Assembly (NCBI GenBank): GCA_021018995.1
Contig: CM037588.1
Location: 146,277,725-146,341,724, forward strand
Direction: 5' to 3'
Length of the DNA stretch: 64,000 bases
Source: Chloranthus sessilifolius
Lineage: Eukaryota; Streptophyta; Magnoliopsida; Chloranthales; Chloranthaceae
The position numbers were made by a program, and so were the translations under genes. The notes under the pieces were generated by a model. It was not told the origin of the DNA. It made no database searches and saw nothing but the letters and a program-made list of their open reading frames with translations. Positions within the stretch are counted from its first letter, which is position 1; each line of letters begins with the position of its first letter. Below are positions 44,768 through 56,215 of this stretch, one piece after another.

Positions 44768-46130
44768 TCACGTCGTTGGAAACAAGGCTGGATATTGTTC
44801 TCTCACATCGGCCTCTCGTTCCCAAGTAGCCTCTTCTTTTGGATGATTGTTCCACCGAACAAGCACTAAGGGAATCACTTTAGTGCGCAGTACTTGTTCT
44901 TTTCGATCCAAGATCTCCACTGGTTCCTCTATCATGCTCATGTCCTCACACATCTCTATAGGTTGCTTTCCTAACACATGAGACGGATCATTCACGTACT
45001 TCCTGAGCATCGATATATGGAAAACATTATGTACTCGATCAAATAGCGGTGGTAAACCAATGCGATATGAAACTTCACCTACGCGTCCCAAAATTTTGAA
45101 TGGTCCAACATAACGTGGACTTAACTTCCCTCTCTTGCCAAATCTCATTACACCTTTCATAGGTGACACCTTCACAAACACGTGCTCACCCACTTTATAG
45201 TCGACACTAGTCCGTTTCATGTCGGCGTAACTTTTCTGTCTACTCTGTGCTGTCTTCAACCTTTCTCTGATAATTCGAACGACGGTAGCGTTATCTTCAA
45301 GTAGTTTCGGTCCTAATACAAATTTCTCACCTGTTTCCTCCCAATTTAGAGGTGACTTGCATCGTCGTCCATACAGAGCTTCATACGGTGCCATGCCAAT
45401 GCTTGTTTGAAAATTGTTGTTATATGCGAACTCGAGCATCGGTAGATACTCATCCCAGTATCCTTGCATATCAAGCATGCACGCCCTGAGCATGTCTTCT
45501 ATTACTTGATTTACTCGCTCTGTCTGCCCATCAGTTTGAGGATGGAAAGCTGAACTAAAGTCTAGCCGTGTTCCCATTCCTTCTTGAAATTTCTTCCAAA
45601 ATTTGGACGTATATAGTGGATCACGATCTGAAACTATGCTGCTTGGAATACCATGTAATCTTACAATCTCCTTCATGTATAAATCGCGCCTTCCGTCAGA
45701 TATGTAGTATTGTACGGCAAAAAGTGCGCTGATTTGGTCAATCGGTCTACGACGACCCAAATGGCATTGTGTATCTTGGCAGTACGGGGTAATCCAACAA
45801 TGAAATCCATTGAGATCGATTCCCACTTCCATTCTGGTATTGGTAAAGGTTGCAATAGTCCAGCAGGATGTCTATGATCAACCTTCACTTGCTGACAAGT
45901 CAAACATCGTGATACATACTAGGCGACGTCCTGTTTCAGTCCTCTCCACCAGTAGTTCTTTTTCAAATCTTGGTACATTTTGGTGCTACCAGGGTGGATA
46001 GCATAATTTGACTTATGAGCTTCATCAAGAATCGTTCGTCTTAAATCGACATTGTCCGGAATGCATAGACGGCCTTTAAACAACAAAGAACCATCTTCTT
46101 TTTCTGAGAAGTCTGACCTAATGCCTTCAC
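44768..46130 (-). pseudogene. Element C integrase with chromodomain
   Basis: The sequence starts within the region before the integrase (GIRSDFSEKEDGSLLF), then the HHCC zinc region (EAHKSNYAIHPG to [10 protein letters not shown]). A single stop there sits where D has glutamate, i.e. GAG to TAG. The core has [20 protein letters not shown] and HPQTDGQTERVNQ, giving the DD-E catalytic residues. A small deletion near 45700 shifts the frame; from 45832 to 44768 it is open. The C-terminus has GPFKILGRVGEVSYRI and the chromodomain EEPVEILDRKE...VLVRWNNHPKEEATWERE, ending FPTT. Integrase joins element DNA to the host, and the chromodomain binds histone tails. Confidence 0.88.
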
Positions 46131-47338
46131 TCCCGTCTTGCCACATCGGAAACAACCCCTCGTTCCCGATCTACAGTCCAGCGTCCTATGAGGCTTGCCA
46201 CACTTTGCGCAAGTCTCCCGAGGTGCGGAAGAAACAGTACGAGAACCCTGTGTAACAGTGGTGCCAGTAGACATGGCAGGACTCTCATAGCGAATAGGTC
46301 TCCCCGACGCAAGCAATGGAAACCTCTGTTGGTGTTGTTGTTGTTGCACCGGTCTTCCGAAACCCCCTTGGAATTGTGGTCTCTGATTCTGGGCCATGAA
46401 CCTCGGATTTTTGTTCACCGGTTCGTAGTGCCCCGTTCTTCCTTGTTCATTTCCTCCTCTCTGCTGCTCTCTCTGTCTATATCTATTATTGTTCTCCTCC
46501 TCTACAACCAACGCTTTGCTCATGACCTCTTCATAGGTCCTCAGTTGAAATGGAGCTACGCCTCCCCTAACCTCAGGCTTCAAACCTTGCTGAAACCTCT
46601 TGGACTTCATCACTTCAGTAGCGACGTAATCCGGAGCGAAACGGGCAAGTCGTAGAAACTCTACCCCGTATTCTCTCACTGTCATCCTCCCTTGTACTAA
46701 CTGTAAAAATTGTATCTCAAGCTGGTTCCTCACCACTTCGAAAATATTGTTTGTTGAACTCCTCAACAAACTCCTCCCAAGTCCAAGGAAACTCGGTCTC
46801 CACGAGCCCGAGTCCAGTATCACGGACTTCCACCAAGGCCCCCCCATCCAACATGTAAGTCGCCCATCTCACACTCTCATCTTCCGTGCATGTCGCGACG
46901 CTAAAGACTTTTTCCATCTCCATAAGCCAGTTCTCGGCCTCAGCCATTGTGTCTCAAAATGAAGGAGGTCTCATCCTCCTAAACTCAGAAAGATGAGGGC
47001 ACAGCAACGCAGTCCCTGAGTGTGGTGTAGGTGGTCATTGCTGTTCCTTGATGCATGAGCTGTAAAGGGTGCGGCTTGCTGTGCCATGGCAGCTGCCAGA
47101 GTCTCCATAGTGTGCATCATCCTTTGTCGCTCCTCTCTATCTTCTTGTCTTTCTCTCTGTCTTTCTTGCTCTCTTAGATCTTGATCCCGATGATCTCGAT
47201 CCTCTTCATTATGTCGCTTACTACTCGGCCTCGATTACCTCCTAAAGGCACTCTATTGGTAGGAGAGAGGTAATCATCCCCACTACGTAGACTCCACTGC
47301 TGGCCTCACGTAGGGCGGCCTCTCCCTCTAGCTGACAT
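46131..47338 (-). pseudogene. gag: Element C gag, truncated at the zinc knuckle
   Basis: The likely start at 47338 (MSARGRGRP) matches element B gag. A stop follows after ten codons, and further stops lie to 46950. The capsid part is readable at 46947-46717 (NWLMEMEKVF, FPWTWEEFVEEFNKQYF) and, after a frameshift near 46740, at 46740-46131 (QGRMTVREYGVEFLRLARFA). The two nucleocapsid knuckles begin CAKCGKPHRTLDC and CFRCGKTG. The second stops after the lysine-threonine-glycine, where the sequence jumps to the integrase region. The deletion junction is near 46129-46136. Confidence 0.85.
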
Positions 47339-47438
47339 TTGCGGCAGCATTTGAAACTAAAGTTTCGTTAGCGAAGCCTATGTTCTCGACAAAGAACCCT
47401 TGTCGAATTTCTAAAAGAAAATTGCTCGACATTACCAG
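47339..47438 (-). other. Element C leader with decayed primer site
   Basis: On the minus strand the LTR end is followed by CTGGTAATGTCGAGC, which resembles the tRNA-iMet complement TGGTATCAGAGC with an insertion. The next bases (TTTTAGAAATTC) match the leader of element B (TTTAGAAGTTC). Confidence 0.5.
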
Positions 47439-50069
47439 TGTCCGGATTTCGCACTCAAACCCGTGCCATCGACGATCATCTTGACCGTGCCCCTTAGCTA
47501 AGCACGGAACACCGTATATCAAGCATTGCAATAAAATAATAAACGAAATTATGAATTTGAATCTATATTAATTAACTCTCCAAAAGACAGTTCTACCTCA
47601 TGCCTCTACATGAATGGAGAACCGATCCAACTATCGATGATAGCAATCATCACGGATGATTCGCCTAAAAGAATAATCCCATCTATATATATATACATGG
47701 TTTAAAAGAATCAAGGCTTGACATACCAAGCATACTCTCTAAAATCCCTCAAAGTGGCACAGTCCTCTAGAAGAAGTCCTCCGAGGTGGCTCCAACTCTT
47801 CACCGCCGCAAGGTCCGACTACGATCGATCGCCTCCTCAAACCTCTGCTAGTAGTGGACCCGTGACGATAGTCTATAGGTGAGCTACATCCTAGCTCAAT
47901 AGGGAACAAACACGGTTGAACATATAAATTATAACTCACATGTATTCCATGATATGCCATGCATGATGTATCTATGCGCTTGTTAATGAAAATGTAATAG
48001 AAGCATTTCATTTTACTGTTGATTACTTACATTTTCATTTACTCATGAATGATGCTGAGAAGGCCTAAAGCAAAACTTAAACTTTCAACTTAAGTAATCC
48101 CCGAGCAATATAGCATCGAGCCCCGATGAGATACCCATCATCGTCATCTAAATAGACAGTTTTAACCGTATCCCCTGGGAATACAAATAGTACCCAAGCC
48201 CCTTTCCCCTGGGGATTGGTGGCGGGGTTTCACTTGTCTCAATCAACACCCCTGGGGTGTGCTTACTATGTACGGATAAGCCTCCGCACTGGCCTACGGT
48301 TTCGCCGTATAGTCGGTCACGGATATCCTGCCGTGTCAGTCGTGGATATCCCGCCACGTCGGTGGGGTACCCTATCAAACCTCAAATAACAAAAATATCG
48401 GTGCCTTACATATAGTTATTCACCGTGTAAATGTGCTATCTTATATTAGTTAGGCCCTATCAAACATGATTCAATCCTTGGATACATCCCTGGGATGTAT
48501 CCATTTACTTGCATCACACCTGATGCCCTTATCTCTTTACTTCTTCATCCCCTGGGGATGGCTCATTATGATTACTCTTATGAATGTCACACACACACAC
48601 TTTTCACAATTTCTTAAGAAATAAACATTTGAATTTAATTCTATATCACTACATACATGCTCTTGTAAAATAAGGTACATGTTCAAGGTGTTCCCTACCT
48701 CAAGTCTTCATTTGTTCAATGCATCAAGGTCCCCCGTGGCTCCTTGTGCACTAGTCCACACGTACCACCTATGATACCACATATTAGGTGAAACACATCA
48801 CAAAGGATGCAATAAAGAAGGTATAAGATCCTCCAAGAATCTTAAAGTCAAACCCAAAAGTCAACATAATCTATCTCAGTCGATTAATCGAATTCCAAAA
48901 TCGATTAATCGAATCTGATTCGATTAATCGATTTCCAAAATCGATTAATCGAAGGTCAATATCGATTAATCGAAGCAATTTCGATTAATCGAAATTCTCC
49001 TTTTCGCAAAGTCGATTCTCAGTTCGAACAGTCGAGCTTTCATTCGATTAATCGAATCCAATTTCGATTAATCGAAATTCTTCTTTTCGCAAAGTAAATT
49101 CACTGTTCGAACAGTCGAGTTTTCATTCGATTAATCGAATCCAATTTCGATTAATCGAAATCCTTCTTTTCGCAAAGTCGACACCCAGTTCGAACAGTCG
49201 AGTTTTCATTAGTTGATTAATCGATTCCAAATCGATTAATCGAAAACTAAAATCGATTAATCGAAATCCCATTTCGATTAGTCGATTTTTCCTCAAGTCA
49301 TTTCCTCCAACCCCTGGGGTCCACTGGAGGTTCTCAGTCGATTAATCGATCCCCAAATCGATCAATCGAAATCCAAAGTCGATTAATCGAAATCAAATTC
49401 GATTAATCGAAATCGGGGTCCTCTGACCTTTCAACTTCCTGGCCAATTTCGATTAATCGAAACCCAATTTCGATTAATCGAAATTGTCAGATTCAGCCCC
49501 TTTCGAGCTGTTCTTCCCAATCTTCTTCCATACTTTTTCCTCTATTTTTCTAAGCCATTATCCTATGATTTAACCCACATTTAACCACAACTTAACCCCT
49601 ATAATCTATGTATCTTATTTACAAAAATTTTACCTTGAATAGATCTCAAGTTGATTTCAAATCAATGGTTGGAAGGCTAGGGTTTCCAGCTTTGGTTCTA
49701 ACGGATCCTCATGTTAATCCGGCGTTTATTGCTTGAATCTCTCTTCCTCAACTAGCATTCACTCCTTGCATTAATCACTCTCTTCACTCTCTCTCTCTTC
49801 TTTACTCTACTTCAACAACCCAAAATACACATGTAGGGTTATTAAACCCTTTTATCCTCTTTTCTCACTTGTGTGTTGAGCACATATACCGCGGTAGGTA
49901 TATACGACTTCACATTTACAACACACACCACATAATCACTTAAACTATCACATCTCATCCGTTCATCACATTCTATGCTAACTCTTGATCTTCTGATTGG
50001 TCAAACTTGTGACCAATCGGGCACGGATCCCGAGGTCATAGTTTTTGCATGATTTTTCGGGTTATTACA
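47439..50069 (-). repeat. Element C 5' LTR
   Basis: Collinear with 39363-41995 but with many small deletions of 1-12 nt in its first 450 bp (47439-47890), for example GTGCCATCGACG for GTGCCATCAGCACG. The remainder is very similar. It contains the same palindrome array (48880-49490), CACGGATATCC module (about 48300-48365) and CCC-T-GGG palindromes. It ends next to ACTTT at 50070. Confidence 0.9.
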
Positions 50070-50132
50070 ACTTTGCAGTTACTTCAACCATTTTGTTTAG
50101 ATTATAGAAACCCTAGATTGTGTTAGAGACCT

Positions 50133-51583
50133 ATGGCTCCTAAAACGAGGCAAGCGTCTAAGGTTCCTATATCAAAGAAACCTAAATCTCAAGCGGGTTC
50201 TTCGCAACCACCAAGTTCTTTGCAACAACCTCCACAACAATCCACACCAACACCACCACCACCTACTTCACAGCCACCACCATTAGAGCAGCCAAAGGAA
50301 TGGTGGGCGGAAAAGGAGTTTGCATATGAATATACGATCGATCCGGTCCTTTTTGAAATGCCCAACGTGCCGGGTATAGACGGCTAGTCACTTTTTACTT
50401 AGGGAAGGCCGGATTGGATAATCTTTTAAAACCCCTTCATCAATACTATTACCCTCGCCTTGTGCGATTGTTTTGCCAAAATATGTACGGCGGTAAGAAC
50501 CATAATACCGTTTGTACAAAAATCGATGAACGAGACTATGTTTTCACCCATAGTATGACATGTAAATATCTAGAGTGCTACTACAATTATGACCCCAGTA
50601 TTGACTTGTTACCCCCAAACCCCCAACCAATACCTCGTCTAGTAATAGCTGAGCAAATGACTCGCGGTCGTCTTGGATCGGGTCGAGCAATCAACCAAGC
50701 CGATTTTCCTATCTATATGTGGATGCTGGACACAATCTTCAAATGCAACTTGTACTCCTTACGCCATAAAATTGAGAGACTAGAGGTAATAATGCAGGCA
50801 TTGTTCTCAACATTTAAAGGGCAATGGTTCAACGCTGCTGAAGTAGTTTTTGAGGGCATGAAAAATGTTAGGAGAAAAATGTTGGAGGGGGCTGACAAGC
50901 TGGAAGAGTGCATACCCAATGCAGGCCTCATCTCTAGCTTGCTTGAGGAGTATCCAGGAAGCACTGCATACAAGGTTTCTCCCCGTGAACCCAAATCATC
51001 TGATGATGTGGAATTATACACTTTCAAGTATTGGAAGAAGACATATAAATGCTTGAAGCCACATCTACAATCGGGTGAACAAGAACCTCCTACTCCTATT
51101 ACTCCCTAAGCCTAAGAACAGCCTACCCAGGACGCCCCAAAACAAGAACAACCAGCCCACGATGAACCTTTCGAAGAACAGCCTAAATTCATACCTCCCG
51201 CTCCGCAGTATGCTCACATTCCCATGCCTCCACCACATCAACAAGTTGCCGGCATGACCAATGAGGAACTAGCAGCCCTCATTACAGAGAGCAACCTCCA
51301 GCTGAATCGTTTCCTCGACTACCACGAGTTGATCTTGGAGGACACTATGCATTACATGTATCCAATAGACTACCTCCAATGGATGATGGTGATGCGGGTT
51401 TGTGTGTTCGATGCTTCTACGTTGGGAGTTGATGCCGAGGACCTCCAAACTGATAGGGCGGACGAGGCGGATGGAGCCGATGGAGAGGATGACGCTGATG
51501 GAGCTGAGGGAGCGGCAGATGATTCAAGCATTTGCTTCAAGGAAATTTTGAAATTTTGTGTTTTGATGAGTTTTGATGGATAA
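50133..51583 (+). pseudogene. Element B aORF, broken copy
   Basis: The ATG at 50133 opens a basic N-terminus (MAPKTRQASKVPISKKPK) and a Pro-rich stretch, then EWWAEKEFAYEYTIDP. A frameshift near 50385-50410 is followed by DNLLKPLHQYYYPRLVRLF, TCKYLECYYNYDP and YMWMLDTIFKCNLYSLRHK (50414-51109). Two TAA stops near 51107-51115 both fit CAA to TAA. The same frame then continues through the conserved C-terminal block (NRFLDYHELILEDTMHYMYP) to an acidic Asp/Ala/Gly tail ending at 51583. The order of parts equals that of the intact copy in C, and identity is moderate by eye. Function unknown. Confidence 0.7.
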
Positions 51584-51830
51584 TTGTATAAGTCCTTATA
51601 ACTATTGTGACATGGTTGCCACATTCACTTATGTTATGTGTTGGGTTGTATATTTGACTGATGATTTCGCGATAGTAAATGATTTTATACTGACATTTTC
51701 TAGTTGTAGATCGTAGGTGTGGAAATTTAATAAACTAACTTGTTTGTTTAGCCATGTGTGGTACCATGCGGGGTAGCCAATTATGTCTCAAGCTCCGTTG
51801 GTTAGACCATTTTCGAGGACGAAAATTTCT
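51584..51830 (+). other. Element B 3' untranslated region
   Basis: No ORF. It ends with CATTTTCGAGGACGAAAATT, the conserved block that precedes the polypurine tract in Tekay-like elements. Confidence 0.6.
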
Positions 51831-51843
51831 AAGGAGGGGAGAA
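51831..51843 (+). other. Element B polypurine tract
   Basis: AAGGAGGGGAGAA directly before the right LTR start TGTAATATC. Confidence 0.88.
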
Positions 51844-54192
51844 TGTAATATCTCAAAAACTCAAATCCAAAAGAGACCAATTTCGGTAAGCGTGCCTGAC
51901 ACGAAAATCGATAACTATTTGAAAATTATGCTACTATACGAGTGTGAGATGTGTTAAGAGTGATTAGACAAACAACCAATTTAAGTGTATGTGAGATAGA
52001 AGTGAACTGAAGTGAACTAAAGTTAACTAATACTTTGGTTGCGTATGCGTGCTTAATAAGAAGCATAACCTTGGTTAAAAAGGGGTTTAAAACCCACTAT
52101 CATAACTCAAGAGCATTTACTCTTGCATGTATGTCTTTGGAGGTTTTAAGGAGAGGAAGAAGAAGAAGAATTCTATTATAACTGCCCAAGTTAATGCGTA
52201 AGGAATCGTGTGTACGTAAGAACGGAGAGTGATCGCAGGCTTTGATCCGATTTCGACCTAGTCGTCAGAGGATCGACGAATTCATTTGAAACCCTCTTCG
52301 ACAAAGTACCTCAAGCGTTGTGATCAATCAAGATAACGTAAGCTATGAAAAATTATATTAATCTTGTGGGATTATGTTTAGATTTAGGAAGCCAAGATGA
52401 GATATGAGAGAAATTTGGGCTTGAAGTGCTAAAATCCAAGTGACAGATGAAATATGTCAATTTCGATCGATCGAAATGGGCTTAGAAAGGTGAAATACGA
52501 TTTTTGGAGAGATTCATTCGATCAAAATATAATTCGATCAAACGAAATGTGTTTCAATCGAACGAAATGAACACTCGATCGATCGAAAGGTATTGAATAG
52601 GGGAATCCTAAAATGATTTAACAAAATTTGACTGATCGAAATATATTACGATCGATCGAATTTGAAATTTTGATTGACCGAATTAGAAATCGATCAATCA
52701 AAGTTGTGGTTCCAGAGGTTTGGTTTCTGAAGGATTCGACCGATCGAAATAGTTTCGATCGATTGAAGTTGTCAGATTCAGGTTTTGTTGTATCTTGTTT
52801 GCGGGATTTTGGAGATAACTTATATCTTTTCGTTTAGCGTCGTTTCTGACATAAGATATGTATTGTCTTAGGTATGAATCCGTGAAGGTGTGAGATAAAC
52901 TTAACGAATTAAGGACTTCGTGCATAACATTGTGTCGAGATAGGAAAACTTCATATCATATGCATTTGAGACTACTAGCATATGAATTATGATCTGATGT
53001 GTTTGTTTTAATCACGTTGAGTTTTATGAACGTGTAAGCATGCGTGTGTGTATGTGTTAGAAAACCAGAGTGTTACGACTTATTTCAATAATGTGATAAG
53101 CATGTGGAATCTTTCGAGAATTCAAACTGTGTAAGATGGATGGGTAAATCCATGTGTGTTAAGTTTTGAAAACCTAATTATAATTAGCACACCACACGTT
53201 GATAAACTATAAGTTATGCATTATGATTTAAGGTTTCACGTGAATACCCGACCGACGCGGTGGTATATCCGTGACCGATGTGGAGGGATATCTGTGACCG
53301 GTACGGTGAGATATCCATATAACCCTTGTGAATTTGTGAATCCTACCTGCCAACGATAAATTGTGTTCGGTACAAGCGTCCATCTTTGTTGGGACCTTAC
53401 GCACCTTATGTAAATGGTTCATATGAACGACGATGGTAGATATTCCATCGGGGGCTCGATATTATATTTGCTCAAGGGATAATTTAAGTGAATCACTTTA
53501 AGTTTCCTTTTCTGGGTATGAAATTCAATAGAAGAATATGTGTTAAGCTTTCCGAATTCAGTAAATTCTTCATTTATTTTCGTCATCTTAGAAATTATGC
53601 ATTTGTATGAGAAGAATCATATTGAGCTCATGTCATAAGATATATGTGAGACATAAGAATATGCATGCAATTTGTTTTTCCCTACTGAGCTTAGATGAAG
53701 CTCATCCCTGACTATACGTCATGGGTGCAAGTGAGGATCTTAGCACGAAGGACCACTTTAAGGAAAACTTCGAATACACACCTGCGGAGGAGGAGACAAA
53801 AACTCATCGTGAAAATTGTTTTTTGTATGCAAAGCACGGGTAGGTCCGGCTTTGGACATATGGTTTCATTTATGGGTTTGTAATGTGAATAACATATTTC
53901 TTTTGGATAATAAGTATATTAATTTTTGGTGAACCATATTTCGGTGATGGTCGGCCATCACCGGTGGTTCTTCTCCTCATGAGTTTGACATTAGATTAGA
54001 ACCGTTATTTTGAGATTTTGAGATATAGAATTAGAGATTTCATTTCAGCTTATGATGTTTATCTCTGCTTAGCTATGGTTTCTGCTTTGTTTCCGCTTTG
54101 CGTGTGGATGTGCCAAGTGTTTAGTTCAGGGATCGGCCTTAGCGTCGATCCGACGGTCTGGGTTTCGCGATTAGGAAATTCGGGTTGTCACA
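51844..54192 (+). repeat. Element B right LTR
   Basis: 2,349 bp, TGTAATATC to TGTCACA, followed by the duplication AATAC (54193-54197). It is an uninterrupted counterpart of the left LTR and shows the empty target of element A near 53745. It carries the CG-centred palindromes (about 52455-52770) and the GTGACCGATG...ATATC module (about 53245-53320). Confidence 0.9.
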
Positions 54193-54249
54193 AATACAGG
54201 GAGTTGACTCGAGGCACGAGAAATATCATTTTCTTTAAACTAATATTGC

Positions 54250-55190
54250 CCCTACCACTTTGTAAAGTGATCACGAATAGGTTCTTGACAAACTGATTCC
54301 AAAATACAACGAACCGACCGTATAAAATTGCAAATAAGCTTTAAGTAAATACAAATAATAGCACAATCCTTATTAAGAACTTTGTGATAGCCACATTTAT
54401 TTGATTCATTTAGTTTGAAACCAAACTTAATGATCATGTCATCCAATTTTTCATGCCACTGTTTAGGGTTTGGTTCAAACTGTATAGTGACCTAATGAGT
54501 GTACATCCTTTCTTCTCATGACCTGGTAAAATAAATCCTTCTGACTGTTTCATGTAAACTTCCTTATTCAAGTCGCCATTTACAAAACCAGTTTTAAGAT
54601 TCATTTGACAAATATCTAAATTATAAATAAAAGATAAAGCAATCAAAATCCTAATAGTAGTTACCCTTCTAACCGAAGCATAGGTATCAAAATAATCAAT
54701 AATTTTCTTTTATTTGTGACTTAGAGTGCTATGGGTGTCCACCCATCATGTGCATAAAAGTAGTCCACACGTTTGTATGACTGTACGACATGCACGAACT
54801 TCCATGCATTGAAAGTCCACACAAGTCATGCAATCACACAAACGTGTGGACTGTCGTGTCCACCCATGATTGGTGGACACTCATTATAGACTAACTCTTT
54901 ATTTATATCCTTTAACCACTAACGAAGCTTTAAACTTTTTTATAAAACCATATGCGCTAAATTTCTTCTTGAAATTCATCCACAACCTATAGCTTTTGAT
55001 TCGTTGACTTTGAATTTTTAGATTTCATTTTTGCATTGATAATCTTTTTTAAAAAAAACTCTTGGTCTCATGTTATCTTCATAAGGAACGGGATCATCTT
55101 CCATATTTAAACATATGGAATATTGTTTTGCCTTTTTCTTTCCATTTCCTTTTACTAAATAAATATAACAGTCTTTTGGAAGATTAATTT
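54250..55190 (-). pseudogene. Ty1/copia reverse transcriptase relic
   Basis: On the minus strand, from about 55100 downward: EDDPVPYEDNMRPRV, a decayed KAIGC..I segment and FIKKFKASLVVKGYK, interrupted by a MITE-like insert. Then IIDYFDTYASVRRVTTIRIL, DICQMNLKTGFVNGDLNKEV (54600-54550) and YMKQSEGFILPGHEKKGCTL. After a frameshift comes DDMIIKFGFKLNESNKCGYH. These match the order of conserved copia reverse-transcriptase motifs. The YVDD catalytic segment is not found. It is an old fragment without LTRs, lying outside element B. Confidence 0.8.
54726..54887. mobile_element. MITE-like inverted repeat inside the copia relic
   Basis: The outer arms GTGTCCACCCATCATG and CATGATTGGTGGACAC and the inner arms TAGTCCACACGTTTGTATGA and CACAAACGTGTGGACTG pair across about 160 bp. 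It splits the copia frame between VKGYK and IIDYFDTY. Flanks GACTTA and GACTAA suggest a short target duplication. Confidence 0.65.
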
Positions 55191-55494
55191 TTGTCCTTTA
55201 ATGCTTACTTCTTCTAAGTTTTATAATGATTTTCTCTTCATTACTAGATGATTCAATTTTGACTAAAATTTAAAAAAATTTCCAACTTTTGTAACATCAT
55301 TATTAGTGTCAACATCACTCTTAAGATATTTTAGTAAGGTATAGAATGAATCTTCAAAAATTATTATATCTCTAGATTCAATTATATTATATCTATCTAC
55401 ATAATAATTATGCTCCAAAACAGAAATGATGAGTTTTATTGTTTTGAATATATCCTACATATGCACACTCAAGTGCCTTAGTTCCTACCGATAA
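55191..55494 (-). other. Degraded sequence, perhaps more of the copia relic
   Basis: AT-rich, with many stops in all frames. A few charged segments on the minus strand could be the region before the reverse transcriptase, but I cannot support a motif. Confidence 0.3.
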
Positions 55495-55496
55495 TG

Positions 55497-55800
55497 TAGT
55501 GTTAGCTCATCTGGTATCATCTTCCCTTGTGAAAGCAACAGGTCGTGGGTTCTAAATCTCACACCTACTCCCGCCCTTTGTGCATGTCTACTTTCAGTAT
55601 GTTGTGCCAAAAATGGATCCTCTCCCCGTGCAATTTGCACATGCACTACATCTGAGTTGTCTATTCACTGAATCACATACACGTACATATGCTCATGTCA
55701 TATCTGTCCCGTCCTACCTCAGATCGGCATATGCTCATATGTCAAAGGACATGGGATGGAACACAGAAAATTGGACTTAGTATTAAGTATACGTTAGTAT
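55497..55800 (+). mobile_element. tRNA-headed SINE-like element
   Basis: TTAGCTCATCTGGTATCA (from 55502) resembles an RNA polymerase III A box. GGGTTCTAAATCTC (near 55548) resembles a B box, at tRNA-like spacing of about 45 bp. The arms do not fold into a full tRNA and the sequence runs on into an unrelated body, which is the structure of a plant SINE. The 3' end and target duplication were not found. Confidence 0.55.
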
Positions 55801-56215
55801 TAGGTGACACCATGGCTATGTGACTTCATACTTTAGGTCACTTTTGGGATCTGTGCTATGTGAAATTAACATGTGTACGGACTGATACGTGCATGATGAT
55901 CTAAAATTTTGGTGTAAAAGATCCGAATGAAAAATGGTCTCCATCGTCTAATTCAAAAGCATCAAATGCCACATCAAATTAATGGCTACCATATAAATCC
56001 AACGCACCATTAACTTTTAATGGTGTTTGACCATATTGAATCATACAATGAAGATATATGTTTTAATCTTTTACAAAATAAATCTTGAGATCATGGAGCG
56101 GCAAATAACATGATCATATGATAGTTGTATATGATAAACATCCTAAAAGGTGACCCGAGTGCCAAGAGGGTTGGTGCTTGAGTTAGATACATAATACTAA
56201 CTCAAAATTAGAAGA
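55801..56215. other. AT-rich DNA with MITE-like sequence
   Basis: No gene. Around 55955-56045 the sequence ATTCAAAAGCATCAAATGCC and following resembles the short palindrome at 18957-19045, so it may be a relative of that family. Confidence 0.35.

Larger units (their letters stand above)
39363..50069 (-). mobile_element. Element C: Tekay-like chromovirus with PR-RT-RNase H deleted and an intact aORF
   Basis: LTRs (39363-41995 and 47439-50069) are flanked by a perfect ACTTT duplication (39358-39362 and 50070-50074). On the minus strand the order is gag, integrase with chromodomain, palindrome array, promoter, aORF and polypurine tract. Protease, reverse transcriptase and RNase H are missing between the gag zinc knuckle and the integrase zinc region. 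C could move only with enzymes from a relative. Its aORF has no stop over 500 codons. Confidence 0.9.
19122..54192 (+). mobile_element. Element B: Tekay-like chromovirus carrying nested elements A and C
   Basis: LTRs of about 2.35 kb start TGTAATATC and end TGTCACA. The whole composite is flanked by AATAC (19117-19121 and 54193-54197). Between them, in order, are a primer site, gag, a candidate intron, protease, reverse transcriptase, RNase H, integrase with chromodomain, a palindrome array, an accessory ORF and a polypurine tract. Element A splits the left LTR and element C splits the aORF leader. Without them B would be about 12.1 kb. All coding regions carry stops, so B is inactive. The chromodomain and tRNA-Met-like primer site place it among chromoviruses; Tekay/Del is my best lineage guess. 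Confidence 0.85.

Noticed and set aside
55502..55570. tRNA gene
   Set aside because: A- and B-box-like motifs are present, but no complete cloverleaf or acceptor stem forms and the sequence runs on into a longer body, fitting a SINE head.
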